Assembly: GCA_003550325.1 (NCBI GenBank)
Contig: QKWP01001649.1
Location: 1 to 64,000 of the forward strand
Direction: 5' to 3'
Origin: Gigaspora rosea
Lineage: Eukaryota > Glomeromycota > Glomeromycetes > Diversisporales > Gigasporaceae
Length of the DNA stretch: 64,000 nt
Shown here: in pieces, positions 26,063 through 35,339 of the stretch
Numbering within the stretch: the first letter of the stretch is position 1
How the letters are laid out: every line of letters begins with the position of its first letter
Translations under genes and position numbers: made by a program
Notes under the pieces: model-generated
The model's database searches: none
What the model saw: the letters and a program-made list of their open reading frames with translations, nothing else
Told to the model about the DNA's origin: nothing

Positions 26063-26949
26063 AATATTTCATGTGTAGCGTTTCGATTATATTTTAGACA
26101 GGTTAATTCAGTCAAATCCGGATTGAGTCTATACTAGATTATTTAAAGTTAGTTTTGGGCGCATCCTTAGTCCGTTATTTAAATTCTTTGACCAATCCAA
26201 AAAACGATCTCTGGTTCGAATATTTGAATTCTGGATTAAATCCAGATAGCTATTTGTAATTACTATATTAAAATGCTCACAATTAATCATTTAAAATTAT
26301 TATAATTACACAAATTTAGCGATTCAATAGTTTATTAATTAGAAGATGCAAATACGTCATATTTATGTCATAATTGTTTTTACTTGATTTTGATATCATC
26401 TTTGTGCAATTGTATCATATTTTGCGCAATAAATTTTAATAGTTATTAATGATTTATCAAATATAATAAATATCTGAAATATCACTAAAATCCAAAAATT
26501 CAGCTTGGTTGAATTATCTCATCTCACACGAAGTCATATAAATGCGAAATGTATACTAGGCTTAACTCGCATAAAGTATATCTCGCTCTAGAAATAATTA
26601 TCATAATATGACTTAGTTCCCACGCTCTAAACATAAATTTTACTGTACCCAAATAGCTTAAATAAAAAAGTAAAATAATAGAATCCATAGTTGTGGTTAA
26701 ATTCTGAATACGAAGAATAACACAAAATGGGTAAACCTGCACCAATGGCTATGCAAATGAAAATAATTAGTATGGAAAGTTCAAGTAAAAAAGATAGGCA
26801 TCTTACAACCCAAGCCCAATTACTACGAATTGATAAAAGTTTTTTAAAAAATTATAAAAATTCGAATTTTAAATAAATAAAAAAATCATTTAATTTATAT
26901 ATAAATTCTTGTCTGAATTCTTTTTTGCTATTAGCATTTAGTGTACAAA

Positions 26950-29154
26950 ATGTCTTTGCAAAATTTCTCTAATGATGAATTATTGCTTAATGAAGAATCT
27001 TCTTGGTTGTCAGATAAAGAACTGCTCTTATTATCTGATGAACAACGGCCTTTATTATCGGATAATGAACCATTATACTTAGATGATGAACTTTCCTTGG
27101 ATGATGAACTTTTTGTTGATAGCAGACCTTCTTCAGATAAAGATAAAGATCCATGTAATTCCGCTCAAATTACAATCTCGCAAGCATTAAAATTACAAAA
27201 AAATAAAAGAAAAATTAGTAAGAAACAAAATAACAATACGAATAAAAAAACCAAACCAGGAAAAAGCTGGGTATGGCGTTATATGTTAAAAGACAAAGTT
27301 GTTAAAAAAATTAAATGCCGTGCATGGATTGGTGATGATAATAATCTTCAACAGTGTCCAGCTACATTCGAATTAACAACAAGTACTACAAATTTAGCTG
27401 GTCATCTTCGAACTGAGCATAGATTAAATCAAACTGGTTCGTTATTACCTTTAAATGGTAAAAGAGAAACAACACGATTACAACCTGTTAAATTAGATTC
27501 ATCACAGCCCACATTATTAGAGTTAGTTACTCGCAAAGTACCATTGTCAAAAAAAAAACAGGAAAGAATTACCTCTAGAATCTTGGCATGGTTAATTGAC
27601 GATATGCAGCCTTTTAATGTTTTAGCAAATGAACGATTTCAGAATATCTTATATGAAGCAGAACCACAATATCAATTTCCGTGTGAAGATATATTTAAAC
27701 AAAAAATGTTTAGTTCAATAGAGTATTCTGAAAATAGCCTAAAAATTTTAATTAACGATACATTAGAAAGTTTCGCATTTACTACAGACTTATGGACCAA
27801 AGCTCACAAACCCTATATCGGAATTACTGCACATTGGCTTTCTCCTGAATTCGAAATGCATAAAGCTTTACTTACAATTGAAGATTTTCCATATCCGCAT
27901 ACATCAGAACACATTGAAGATTGTTTAAGAAGAGAATTAGCTAAATGGGATTTAAGTGACAAATGCATAGCAGGTGTAACTGACAATGCGAGCTCAATGG
28001 TAAAAGCATTAAAAGATATAGGGATCTTACATATTCGATGCACAGCTCATACCATTCAACTAGGAATAATGGATGGTTTAAAGTATGCAACCGACCTTAT
28101 AACTCGTGCAAAAGCTCTTAACTCATTTATTGCAGGAAAAGATAAATATAGAGAAAAATTACGGTCAATACAACTTGAAATTGCTAAAACAAAAAACCCA
28201 CTAACCACTAATCAAAATGCTTCGATTTTGGATCCAATTTCAAACGATACTACAACGAGGTGGAACTCCACATATCTTTTACTAAATCGGCTACTTGCAC
28301 TTTATGAAGCGATAAAAAAGCTACAGAGCGATCTTGCAAAAGATAAAGAAAGAGATGTTAGAAATAATGCTAGAACGCTTGAAACCTTACTTCTTAATGA
28401 TGATGATTTGTTAGGAATTCAGGAACTTGTTGAATTATTAGCTCCATTCGCACATGTTACAACTATAGTAGGCGGAGACCATTACCCTACTCTTTCAATG
28501 ATGCTACCATTAGTTAAAATCTTACAAGAACACCTATTTCAAAAAGAAAGAACTCTTACACACCCAACTATATGCGAAGTACGGGATGAAATTGAGTTGT
28601 CATTTGGTGAACGTTGGGAAGAACCAGGAATAGACGGATATATCGCAGCTATGTTGGATCCAAGATTTAAAGATTTAAATTTTGAGCCAGAAAAATTTGA
28701 ATCAACAAAAAATGAATTGCAGCATCGAATGAAAGAAGATATTAAAAATAATAATTATTCTTCAAAATACTTACCTAACAATGATTCATCTACTTCATTA
28801 TTAAGCTCACTATTTGAAGACACCTCTCACCAATCGTGTCCTGTCGAAACAGAACTTAAAATTTATTTTGACATGCCTAAAATGGTTAAGTATGATCTTT
28901 CCGATCCTCTCTATCAAGATCAAAACCCGTTAATCTTTTGGCATAATAACAAAACAAGTCTTCCTTTAATGGCATATCAAGCACGACGGTTATTATCTAT
29001 TCCCGGAACCTCAGTTCCATCTGAGCGCTTGTTCTCTGATGCCGGGAATATAGTTACTGAAAAACGAAATCGCCTTCATCCTAACACAGTACATGACTTG
29101 CTTTTTCTAAAAGAAAATCAACAGTGTTTTAACCCTTATCCTGATTTAGAGTAA
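26950..29154 (+). CDS. hAT-family transposase, intact
   Basis: Single uninterrupted frame of 734 residues, using the ATG at 26950 (an in-frame GTG lies 9 nt upstream). Predicted cut-and-paste transposase acting at the element's TIRs. Order of parts: acidic Asp/Glu/Ser-rich N-terminus; a BED-type zinc finger (around residues 105-155, Cys...Cys...GHLRTEH); RNase H-like catalytic core with FTTDLWT (first Asp), VTDNASSMVKAL (second Asp), the RCTAHTIQLG Cys-His motif and TTRWNSTYLLL; and a C-terminal hAT dimerisation region with PGTSVPSERLFSDAGNI (containing the expected catalytic Glu) and KRNRLHPNTVHDLLFLKEN. Length is normal for BED-hAT transposases. No frameshift or stop, unlike the surrounding LINE, which fits a recent insertion. 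Function is inferred from motifs. Confidence 0.95.
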   Translation: MSLQNFSNDELLLNEESSWLSDKELLLLSDEQRPLLSDNEPLYLDDELSLDDELFVDSRPSSDKDKDPCNSAQITISQALKLQKNKRKISKKQNNNTNKKTKPGKSWVWRYMLKDKVVKKIKCRAWIGDDNNLQQCPATFELTTSTTNLAGHLRTEHRLNQTGSLLPLNGKRETTRLQPVKLDSSQPTLLELVTRKVPLSKKKQERITSRILAWLIDDMQPFNVLANERFQNILYEAEPQYQFPCEDIFKQKMFSSIEYSENSLKILINDTLESFAFTTDLWTKAHKPYIGITAHWLSPEFEMHKALLTIEDFPYPHTSEHIEDCLRRELAKWDLSDKCIAGVTDNASSMVKALKDIGILHIRCTAHTIQLGIMDGLKYATDLITRAKALNSFIAGKDKYREKLRSIQLEIAKTKNPLTTNQNASILDPISNDTTTRWNSTYLLLNRLLALYEAIKKLQSDLAKDKERDVRNNARTLETLLLNDDDLLGIQELVELLAPFAHVTTIVGGDHYPTLSMMLPLVKILQEHLFQKERTLTHPTICEVRDEIELSFGERWEEPGIDGYIAAMLDPRFKDLNFEPEKFESTKNELQHRMKEDIKNNNYSSKYLPNNDSSTSLLSSLFEDTSHQSCPVETELKIYFDMPKMVKYDLSDPLYQDQNPLIFWHNNKTSLPLMAYQARRLLSIPGTSVPSERLFSDAGNIVTEKRNRLHPNTVHDLLFLKENQQCFNPYPDLE

Positions 29155-29553
29155 TTTTTTTAAAATAAATTCTTATCTGGATTATAATAAAAATTAAAAG
29201 TCCTGTTATCAAATATATAGTTTATACGGTTAATAAAAATTAAATCATACATACGTAACCCTATATCTGATATAGGTATTTTCATTGAGTACAAACTTAT
29301 AAAATCGGCTAGCCGATTTTAGAAAAAATCGACCGACCGAGTCAAAAAATCGGCTTAGCCGATTTTTTTAATTTCGACTGGGATCACTAATGCTTATTAT
29401 GTGTATGTCCCTTTCTATACAGTATTCTATCCAATTTCTATACTTGATAGCTACATTTATGCCTTGTACGTTGTGAGTTACTATATTTATGTTTTCCAAT
29501 TCGTATTGGTTTTTATCTAATTTCGTTTGTGAGTTTTGTGCTTTCATGATGGT

Positions 29554-31732
29554 CTATGGTATAATGTTCCATGTCGGTTCCGGTAGTGGCTCTAATTTGA
29601 ATAAGTAGTCGGGTGTTTTGCCTAGATCGAAAATTAGCTTTAGATCTTCTAGTGTATTTTTTATGTCTTCTTGTTTTGTAATTGGTATTTGGATTTTATA
29701 GCTGTCTGTTTCTATTTCATCCAAGATATTTTGCATTTCTTCTAGCGTATTTGGTACTTCAAGTCTGCCGGTTTCCATGTCCTCCGTCTCCATTGTTCTT
29801 GTCACTGCTTCTGCTTCTTTGTTGTTTATCTCTATCTATTCATCTGGGATTCTGTGGAAATAGTATTGGGTCCTTAGTAACCTTACCGTGTCAATTAACT
29901 GTTTGGTAGTGACTACGGGCACCGTTATATGAAGGTCCTTAATGTCTTCGACGTTTTCTGGCAATGTGGATTTCTCTGTTGGGTTAGCCATCATGATATG
30001 TTTCGGTATAGGTAGGGAGAAGCTGTATATCATTTTTATTTCTTCTAAGAATTTTATGGCTTCTACTGTGTCATCTATCGGGTACTTGTATACCGTCTTT
30101 GTTTTAATTTGATTTACATCCATAGGTAGTCTAGGTCTTTGCATGAAAAAGTCGTTTGGTATAAATTTGAAGTGGTATTCTTTTCTAAGCTCTTTAACTA
30201 TCTCTTGGATTGATTTGTTCGTTTTGATCATGTCTATTGGGAAGTTTTCTCTATATCTTGCTGACAATACTTGTGGTATTAGTGGTAGTAGTTTTTTCTT
30301 TGGTGGCAATTCAAAGTACTTTTCTGGTAACTCTCCCTTCTATTTGTAATATTCTGCTAAGGCTCGCTTATGCTTTATTAAATCTCTTAAATCACGTCTG
30401 TCCTTGATTGGGAAAATTCCTCTTAGGTCTGTATTCAGGTCTTTAGGGTTACTAGGTAGTTGCTCTAGTTTTACAAAATAAGAATCCGGTAATTGTGCGA
30501 AAGTGTATATCTTCCTTAGAGCTGCTAGTATAGCTCTAAGGTTGGTTCGGTTTCTTAATGGTAGATTGAATGGTAGTATATTGGTTATTTCCTTTGGTAT
30601 TTCTTCAGGGTTTTCTGGCAGTTGTTGAAGTGTGTTTTGAATTGCTTCATTAATCACCCGCCACATTTTGTCTCCCTGGAGTTCACTTTCCATTTTCATT
30701 AAGCCTCTACAGTAGTCCAACACTTTTGCTATTTCCCTCGGGTTCTTGACCATTTTGTAATTGGGGAGTAAGTTTATTGCTATTTTCTGTCTGACCTTTT
30801 TATTTATTTGATCTATTATCTCCCTATTTGTTACTGTAATACTATGTTTCCCTTTGTAATTCTGCACTGCTTGCTCATATATTTCTTCGAACTCCTTCTG
30901 GTGTGCTGGCATAATTTTCTTGTTCCTTGTAAAGGTACGGAAGAAGTTTCTATCTATGTATTTGAATTTGAGTGCTATGGCTGTTGTGATACTATGTGTT
31001 GTAGGTTTGTGTGTCAGTTTGTATTTGATGAACCCCTGCATAAGTGCTTCGTTTTCAAAAGCTTCTAGAATTTTCCTGTAGTACCATAACTCTTCGTCAA
31101 ATTCTTTTGTTTCTATCTGTATTAGCCCTTCTATTACTTGCTGTGCCCAGGCCATTTTTTCTTCTCTATTTCTTCTAGTATGAGTTTGCTGACTTCCTGT
31201 TGATTTTGCCTTCTTCGCTGCATTACTATATAGCCTCTGTGGTATATTCTGTTCACTTCTTCTTTGCTCGGTATATTTGTTGGGGTCTTGTCTATTTCCA
31301 TATCAAGGGTTTGTTCAGTGTGGGTCGGCTCGAGGGTAATTCCTTCCTTTTCCGTTCTAATCGTCATTGGATCTCGGCTCGTTTCTGTATCATATGTTGT
31401 CCGGTTCCCATCACTTTCGGTTTGGGATTGGTATTTACCGATTTTGTCTGCTTCTCGATCCTGTTGGATCGGGTCTATCCGATTTGTGTGTTGTTTATTT
31501 CTGTTGTTGTTTCTGACATCATACTTGGAATTTTCAGGGTTAAGCCAGATCTGCTATTTTGTTCAACTATCATTGCACTTGTTGATTCGCACGACTTGCT
31601 GTTTTCTTGGGTAGTGCTATTTAGTAGTTCACTAGTTATATCATTTGTGTTTTGTTTCCTTCTCTTTTGTGTGTTAGGTTCTTGATATGCATCATGTACT
31701 TCTCCTGCTTCTACTGACTACTGTGCCTCCAT
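29554..31732 (-). pseudogene. LINE ORF1 with tandem ~55-residue repeats, disrupted
   Basis: Starts at ATG 31730-31732 (MEAQ, then TAG, then SVEAGEV) and ends in TAG at 29554-29556, just before the ORF2 start. Frameshifts lie near 31480 and near 31150 (run of A). In-frame TAG at 31718-31720, 30340-30342 and 29836-29838. The C-terminal ~340 codons (about 30583-29554) form roughly six repeats with the pattern FPI-x5-L-x3-L-x2-LR-x2-Y-x-F-x2-LPD-x-YF-x5-LP. Clear examples are YTFAQLPDSYFVKLEQLP, YHFKFIPNDFFMQRPRLP and FDLGKTPDYLFKLEPLP. I recognise no RRM or coiled-coil L1-type ORF1 domain and no CCHC knuckle. It probably supplies the RNA-binding or particle role of ORF1 proteins (inference from position). 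Confidence 0.75.
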
Positions 31733-31983
31733 ATTTATTATCTCTTTCTGTCTTTATTTATATTTTCACGGGCTGCGCCGGTCCTTGTTGTGTTTTGTAT
31801 TCCTGGGAGTGCTCGGTCTCTTTTCCTTTTCTTGCCCAGTTTCTTGTTAGTTTGTCTGTCTTCTGTTTGTTTTATTTATTGGTTTCTCTATGAACTTTGT
31901 ACACGACTTTCCTCTTTTCCGTTTGTTTTGATTTTTGTTTGTGTAAAAATTAATGTACGGGAAAGAGTATCAGTTATATAAAG

Positions 31984-32590
31984 TTTAATTATTTTACTAA
32001 TATAATAGATAATTATTATCTGTTCAAAAATGAAAACCTAGAATTCTTAATTGAAAACTTGCCTTCTAATCCAATTTTTGATGAACTTAAATTAAATATA
32101 CTGTTATCCCATGATTAATTAAGCATATAATATTATTTATGCTTTCACTATATTTAATTGATAATTCAAATAAAATCTGCAGAATTACTATATTGGGACA
32201 ATAGTAAATTTTGAAGATAAGTACAATATAAACTTTTATTATATGCTAAAATCTTACAACCACTATTATAATAAGTGATTTTTTTATTAAATTAATAGCT
32301 TAAGTTAATTAATTAAAAGTTGTAGAGCTCACTGAGACGCATCTAATAGTGGTTAGATCATTTAAATTGGCCTAGTGTATACTGAGATATTGCTAAAAAA
32401 TGATTAGATGACTAAATAAAATTCTATGTAAGCTGGTAGTTGTAAAATTTTAGCATATAATAAAAAATATAATAATTTTTTCAAATTCTAATATAGAAAT
32501 TCTGCTGACTTTATCTGGATTAGCAATTAAATAAGAATTATCAAATTAATTTAATATATGCAAGATATTAAGTAATTATAGAAATCAATA
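31984..32590. other. AT-rich intergenic DNA
   Basis: No coding region or repeat structure that I can support. Confidence 0.4.
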
Positions 32591-32598
32591 TTACCTAT

Positions 32599-34477
32599 TA
32601 GTGTTGTTATTGGACATGTCCAATTGGACACGTCCAATTGAACAGGGCTAATTGGACATAAGGCTAAAAAGGCTAATAAATTTGGATTGGACTTTATAAG
32701 TCCAATTGGCCTTAAGTAAAAAAATGCTAACTCTAGTAATATAATACTAAAAAAGATATTAAAAATATATAAATACTATAATTAATTAAAGCAATACTTG
32801 CTAATAATTTATTATATAAATTCAGATAATAAAATTTGAATCAAGTAGACAAGTCTATCACAATAATAAATCTACTTTCTAGTTAAAACTTTTTTTTATT
32901 AATTAAAAATTGAGCTCTAATCTATTAATTTATGTACTTAAAAGAAACTTAAATCAATATAATAAAAATTTAAATGAGAAATTAATTAGTATATTATTTG
33001 ATAATATTTAGTTAATTAAATAAAAAAGCTTCTAAAAATACTTAATTGAAGAGTTTTTAAAGTTATTAATATATATGGCTTATTTAAATACAATATTGCT
33101 TTAAAATTTCATTAATATTGTAGCTATATAATATAAAGTTTAAATACAGAATTTAAGTTTTATTATATTTAATGCATTGTATACCTTGAAATATTATATT
33201 TTACAGATCATAATTTAAAATAAAATTTATATTTTCTACTTAACTTCTAACCTTCTAAAACCAACAAATACTTGTTTATTATAACTTTACTTTAAAATGA
33301 ACTCTAATCCTAAAAAATGCATCCCAAAAAAATTTAATTTTTAAGATTTTATATTATAATTTTATTTTAATCTGCTACATTAAATATTATTTTGTTTCTA
33401 GTATATACTTTATAATATTACATATTACTCTGTTTCTGGTATATGTGCTATAAGCCAAAAACAAATACTTATATATAAAAATATTACTTTCAACTTTTAC
33501 TAATATGTATATTTTGAGTGAAAAAAGAATGATTACTTTTATTTTCTATTTTTATATATACAAAATTGACTGCAAATTAATTATTTTATAATTATCAAGT
33601 TATATAATATAAACTTCTTTTAACTTATTCAAAATTATTTATTTTTATATATAATAACTAATATTATATACACATTATTAATTAAATTGATTATTTTCTA
33701 TTCTACTTCTATGTTACTATCTAATTAATTCTACAGAGGTATACAACTAAACTATATAACCACAAGAAACAAATTTTTATCAAGGGTTGTTCTATAAATA
33801 ACATATTCTAAATACTATTTCTTTTTATTAAACAATTTTTACTATATTATTATTTATATATTTTGTTAATAGGATATATATATAGTTAACTTTTTCTATT
33901 CTATTAAAAATGTTCTTTAAGGATTTTTATATGTAAAAATTTTTTTAGATTTGGTTCTCAAAGAGTTATTATTAGCTAATTTGAACTCTATAATAAATTT
34001 ACAAATGTTCTAGAAGAATTTGTTTGGTTTAAAAAGAATTTAATAGTGTTTGGATTAAAAAGAGTTGATCTGTATATATAATAACAATTTGATATTAATA
34101 TTTATAAGCCAAATGTTCTTGATTTAAGACTCTAATAGTTGATTATATAATCTTAAAGATAGTTTGTGCTTTTTTCAAAGCTTATTTTCACAAGTTTATA
34201 TAAAAATTATATATTTTAAATAGTAAATAGTCTGTGCAAAGTATTTTATTACAAATATATATATATTATTAATTATAAAGATATTTATTGAACAAGATAT
34301 ATATGTCCAATTAGCCCTAGCCTTTATGTCCAATTGGACATATGGCTAATTGGTCAATTGGACATGTGGACAACAACTAAGGTTAATTAGCCATTTGTCA
34401 ATTAGCCATATGTCCAATTGGACATGAGGGCTAGGGCTAGTGATTTTTTATTTGACTTAAGGCTAGTAACAACACTG
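32599..34477. mobile_element. 1.9-kb non-autonomous hAT with CCAATTGG words (TSD TTACCTAT)
   Basis: The left end TAGTGTTGTTA and the right end TAACAACACTG are inverted. A perfect 8-bp TSD TTACCTAT (32591-32598, 34478-34485) flanks them. Subterminal regions at both ends are full of GTCCAATTGGAC, TTGGACATG and GGCTAATTGG words (32615-32715, 34305-34440). The 1.6-kb AT-rich interior has no open transposase, so it would need a helper transposase. Confidence 0.88.
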
Positions 34478-34853
34478 TTACCTATAGCTATTTTTATTTA
34501 ACCTAATTTACCAAACTTATATTAATTTTGGATTCAGTTATATATAGTTGATTATTTAGCTGAATTAATAATACTGATGTCAATTAACAATATATTTTAA
34601 GATCATACTTTATGTTATGTGTTTTGAATTATATTCAATTATGTTTTTTAGGGTCTAAACTATAAAATTAATACTATAACTAGCTATTTTTTTTTCTAGT
34701 ATCTATAGAACAAATACAGATAAAGTAAATACTCTGTACTTATAGCAGGAATGTAAATAGATATAGTCTAATAAAAAAAAATTACTATCTAATTGCCTAA
34801 TGGTCTATTAAAAATTCTATTAGTCTAATAAGTCTAATGTCTATTGGTCTTAA

Positions 34854-34915
34854 GAGTAGAGTATACATAAATCATTTTTATATGATATGTGTGGTCAATT
34901 TTTTTTGTATAACAG
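34854..34915. mobile_element. TTAA-type MITE end fragment
   Basis: TTAA (34850-34853) followed by GAGTAGAGTATACATAAATC is the terminal sequence of the family at 3323 and 42278. The partner end is not found nearby, so only one end is present. Confidence 0.45.
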
Positions 34916-34970
34916 ATTATTGTCTGGAGCGTAGCGACAGACTCATACTTTTACGCCCTTTGATGACCGA

Positions 34971-35016
34971 AATTACGTTTTTGATGCATTATAATTAAAA
35001 ATATCAAAAACGTAAT
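34971..35016. repeat. Short hairpin
   Basis: AATTACGTTTTTGAT and ATCAAAAACGTAATT form a perfect inverted repeat around a ~16-base AT loop. Possibly a small foldback element or transcript hairpin; function unknown. Confidence 0.55.
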
Positions 35017-35339
35017 TGTTGCATTTTCCGGATGTAATACTGCGTGCATATATTTGCACATTTAGTGCAACAACAACACAGATTTTACGCGTTTGTGTCA
35101 TGGGCTGATTCAAATTAATTACCCAGGTAACTAATTTATACGTATTGCTGTATTGTAATTCTGTAATTATTAATTTTTTTTTGCATCACGATAATTGATA
35201 ATCACTGTTTCTCCTTTTTTTTTTATTATTATTCTTTTGCTAACGAACGTTTAATAGAACCTAGCGCAATAGTTAGACAGTTAGTATACGATAGTATTTT
35301 ATATATATAATATATATTTTGCAGTACTAAAGGTTTTTT

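Larger units (their letters stand above)
25424..29389 (+). mobile_element. Complete, potentially autonomous hAT transposon (TSD ATGCTTAT)
   Basis: Inverted ends are TAGTGATCCCAGTCGA and TCGACTGGGATCACTA. The 8-bp TSD ATGCTTAT (25416-25423, 29390-29397) is perfect and lies in LINE ORF2. Subterminal regions carry inverted GTCGA, TCGGCT and AGCCGAT words (CGGCTTAGTCGGCTTAGTCG left, ATCGGCTAGCCGAT right). Inside the left end, 25560-25760 is rich in TCGATATAT-type words, then a CT-rich tract (25958-26062), then the transposase gene. All parts expected for mobility are present. Confidence 0.95.
20455..29547 (-). pseudogene. LINE ORF2: endonuclease-reverse transcriptase, disrupted
   Basis: Endonuclease motifs in order on the minus strand: NIVTHNVQG just after the ATG at 29547, TETKI at 25417, LGDFN near 25065 and DSDHRI near 24845. 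Reverse-transcriptase motifs follow: NEMLKKL, NTRPITLTEHARK, SQDISKAYDSM (palm Asp), QGETIAPLLW and AFMDDT (catalytic Asp pair, about 23215). The long C-terminal part has Cys/His clusters near 22030 (CEGCHYNDPSINTQRC) and 21010 (CPKKC...HMIVC). Breaks: the hAT insertion between the first two endonuclease motifs; frameshifts near 25030, 23940 (A run), 23380 and 21540 (A run); in-frame TAG at 22257-22259, 21849-21851 and 21669-21671; one TGA near 21209. The frame ends in TAA at 20455. After removal of the hAT and one TSD copy the frame continues across the junction. Confidence 0.9.
20307..31968 (-). mobile_element. Complete LINE (non-LTR retrotransposon), minus strand, split by a hAT
   Basis: A 15-bp TSD ATCAGTTATATAAAG (20292-20306, 31969-31983), extendable to 18 bp, flanks the element. 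On the minus strand the order is a ~236-bp 5' UTR starting ACTCTTTCCCGTACAT, ORF1, ORF2 (AP-type endonuclease plus reverse transcriptase), 3' end and poly(A), seen as 19 T at 20307-20325. Without the hAT and its duplicated site it is about 7.7 kb. ORF1 ends in TAG and ORF2 begins with ATG 6 nt later. Both ORFs carry stops and frameshifts, so this copy looks defective, although the intact TSD suggests a fairly recent insertion. Confidence 0.93.

Noticed and set aside
20455-31732. Nuclear reassignment of TAG as a sense codon
   Set aside because: The intact genes in the window (ARA2, ALO1, CWC25, hAT transposase) have no internal TAG and end in TAA or TGA. The pattern is limited to the LINE and one dead gene.
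30808-31981. Plus-strand Phe/Leu/Val-rich frames
   Set aside because: Antisense shadows of LINE ORF1 and its 5' UTR.
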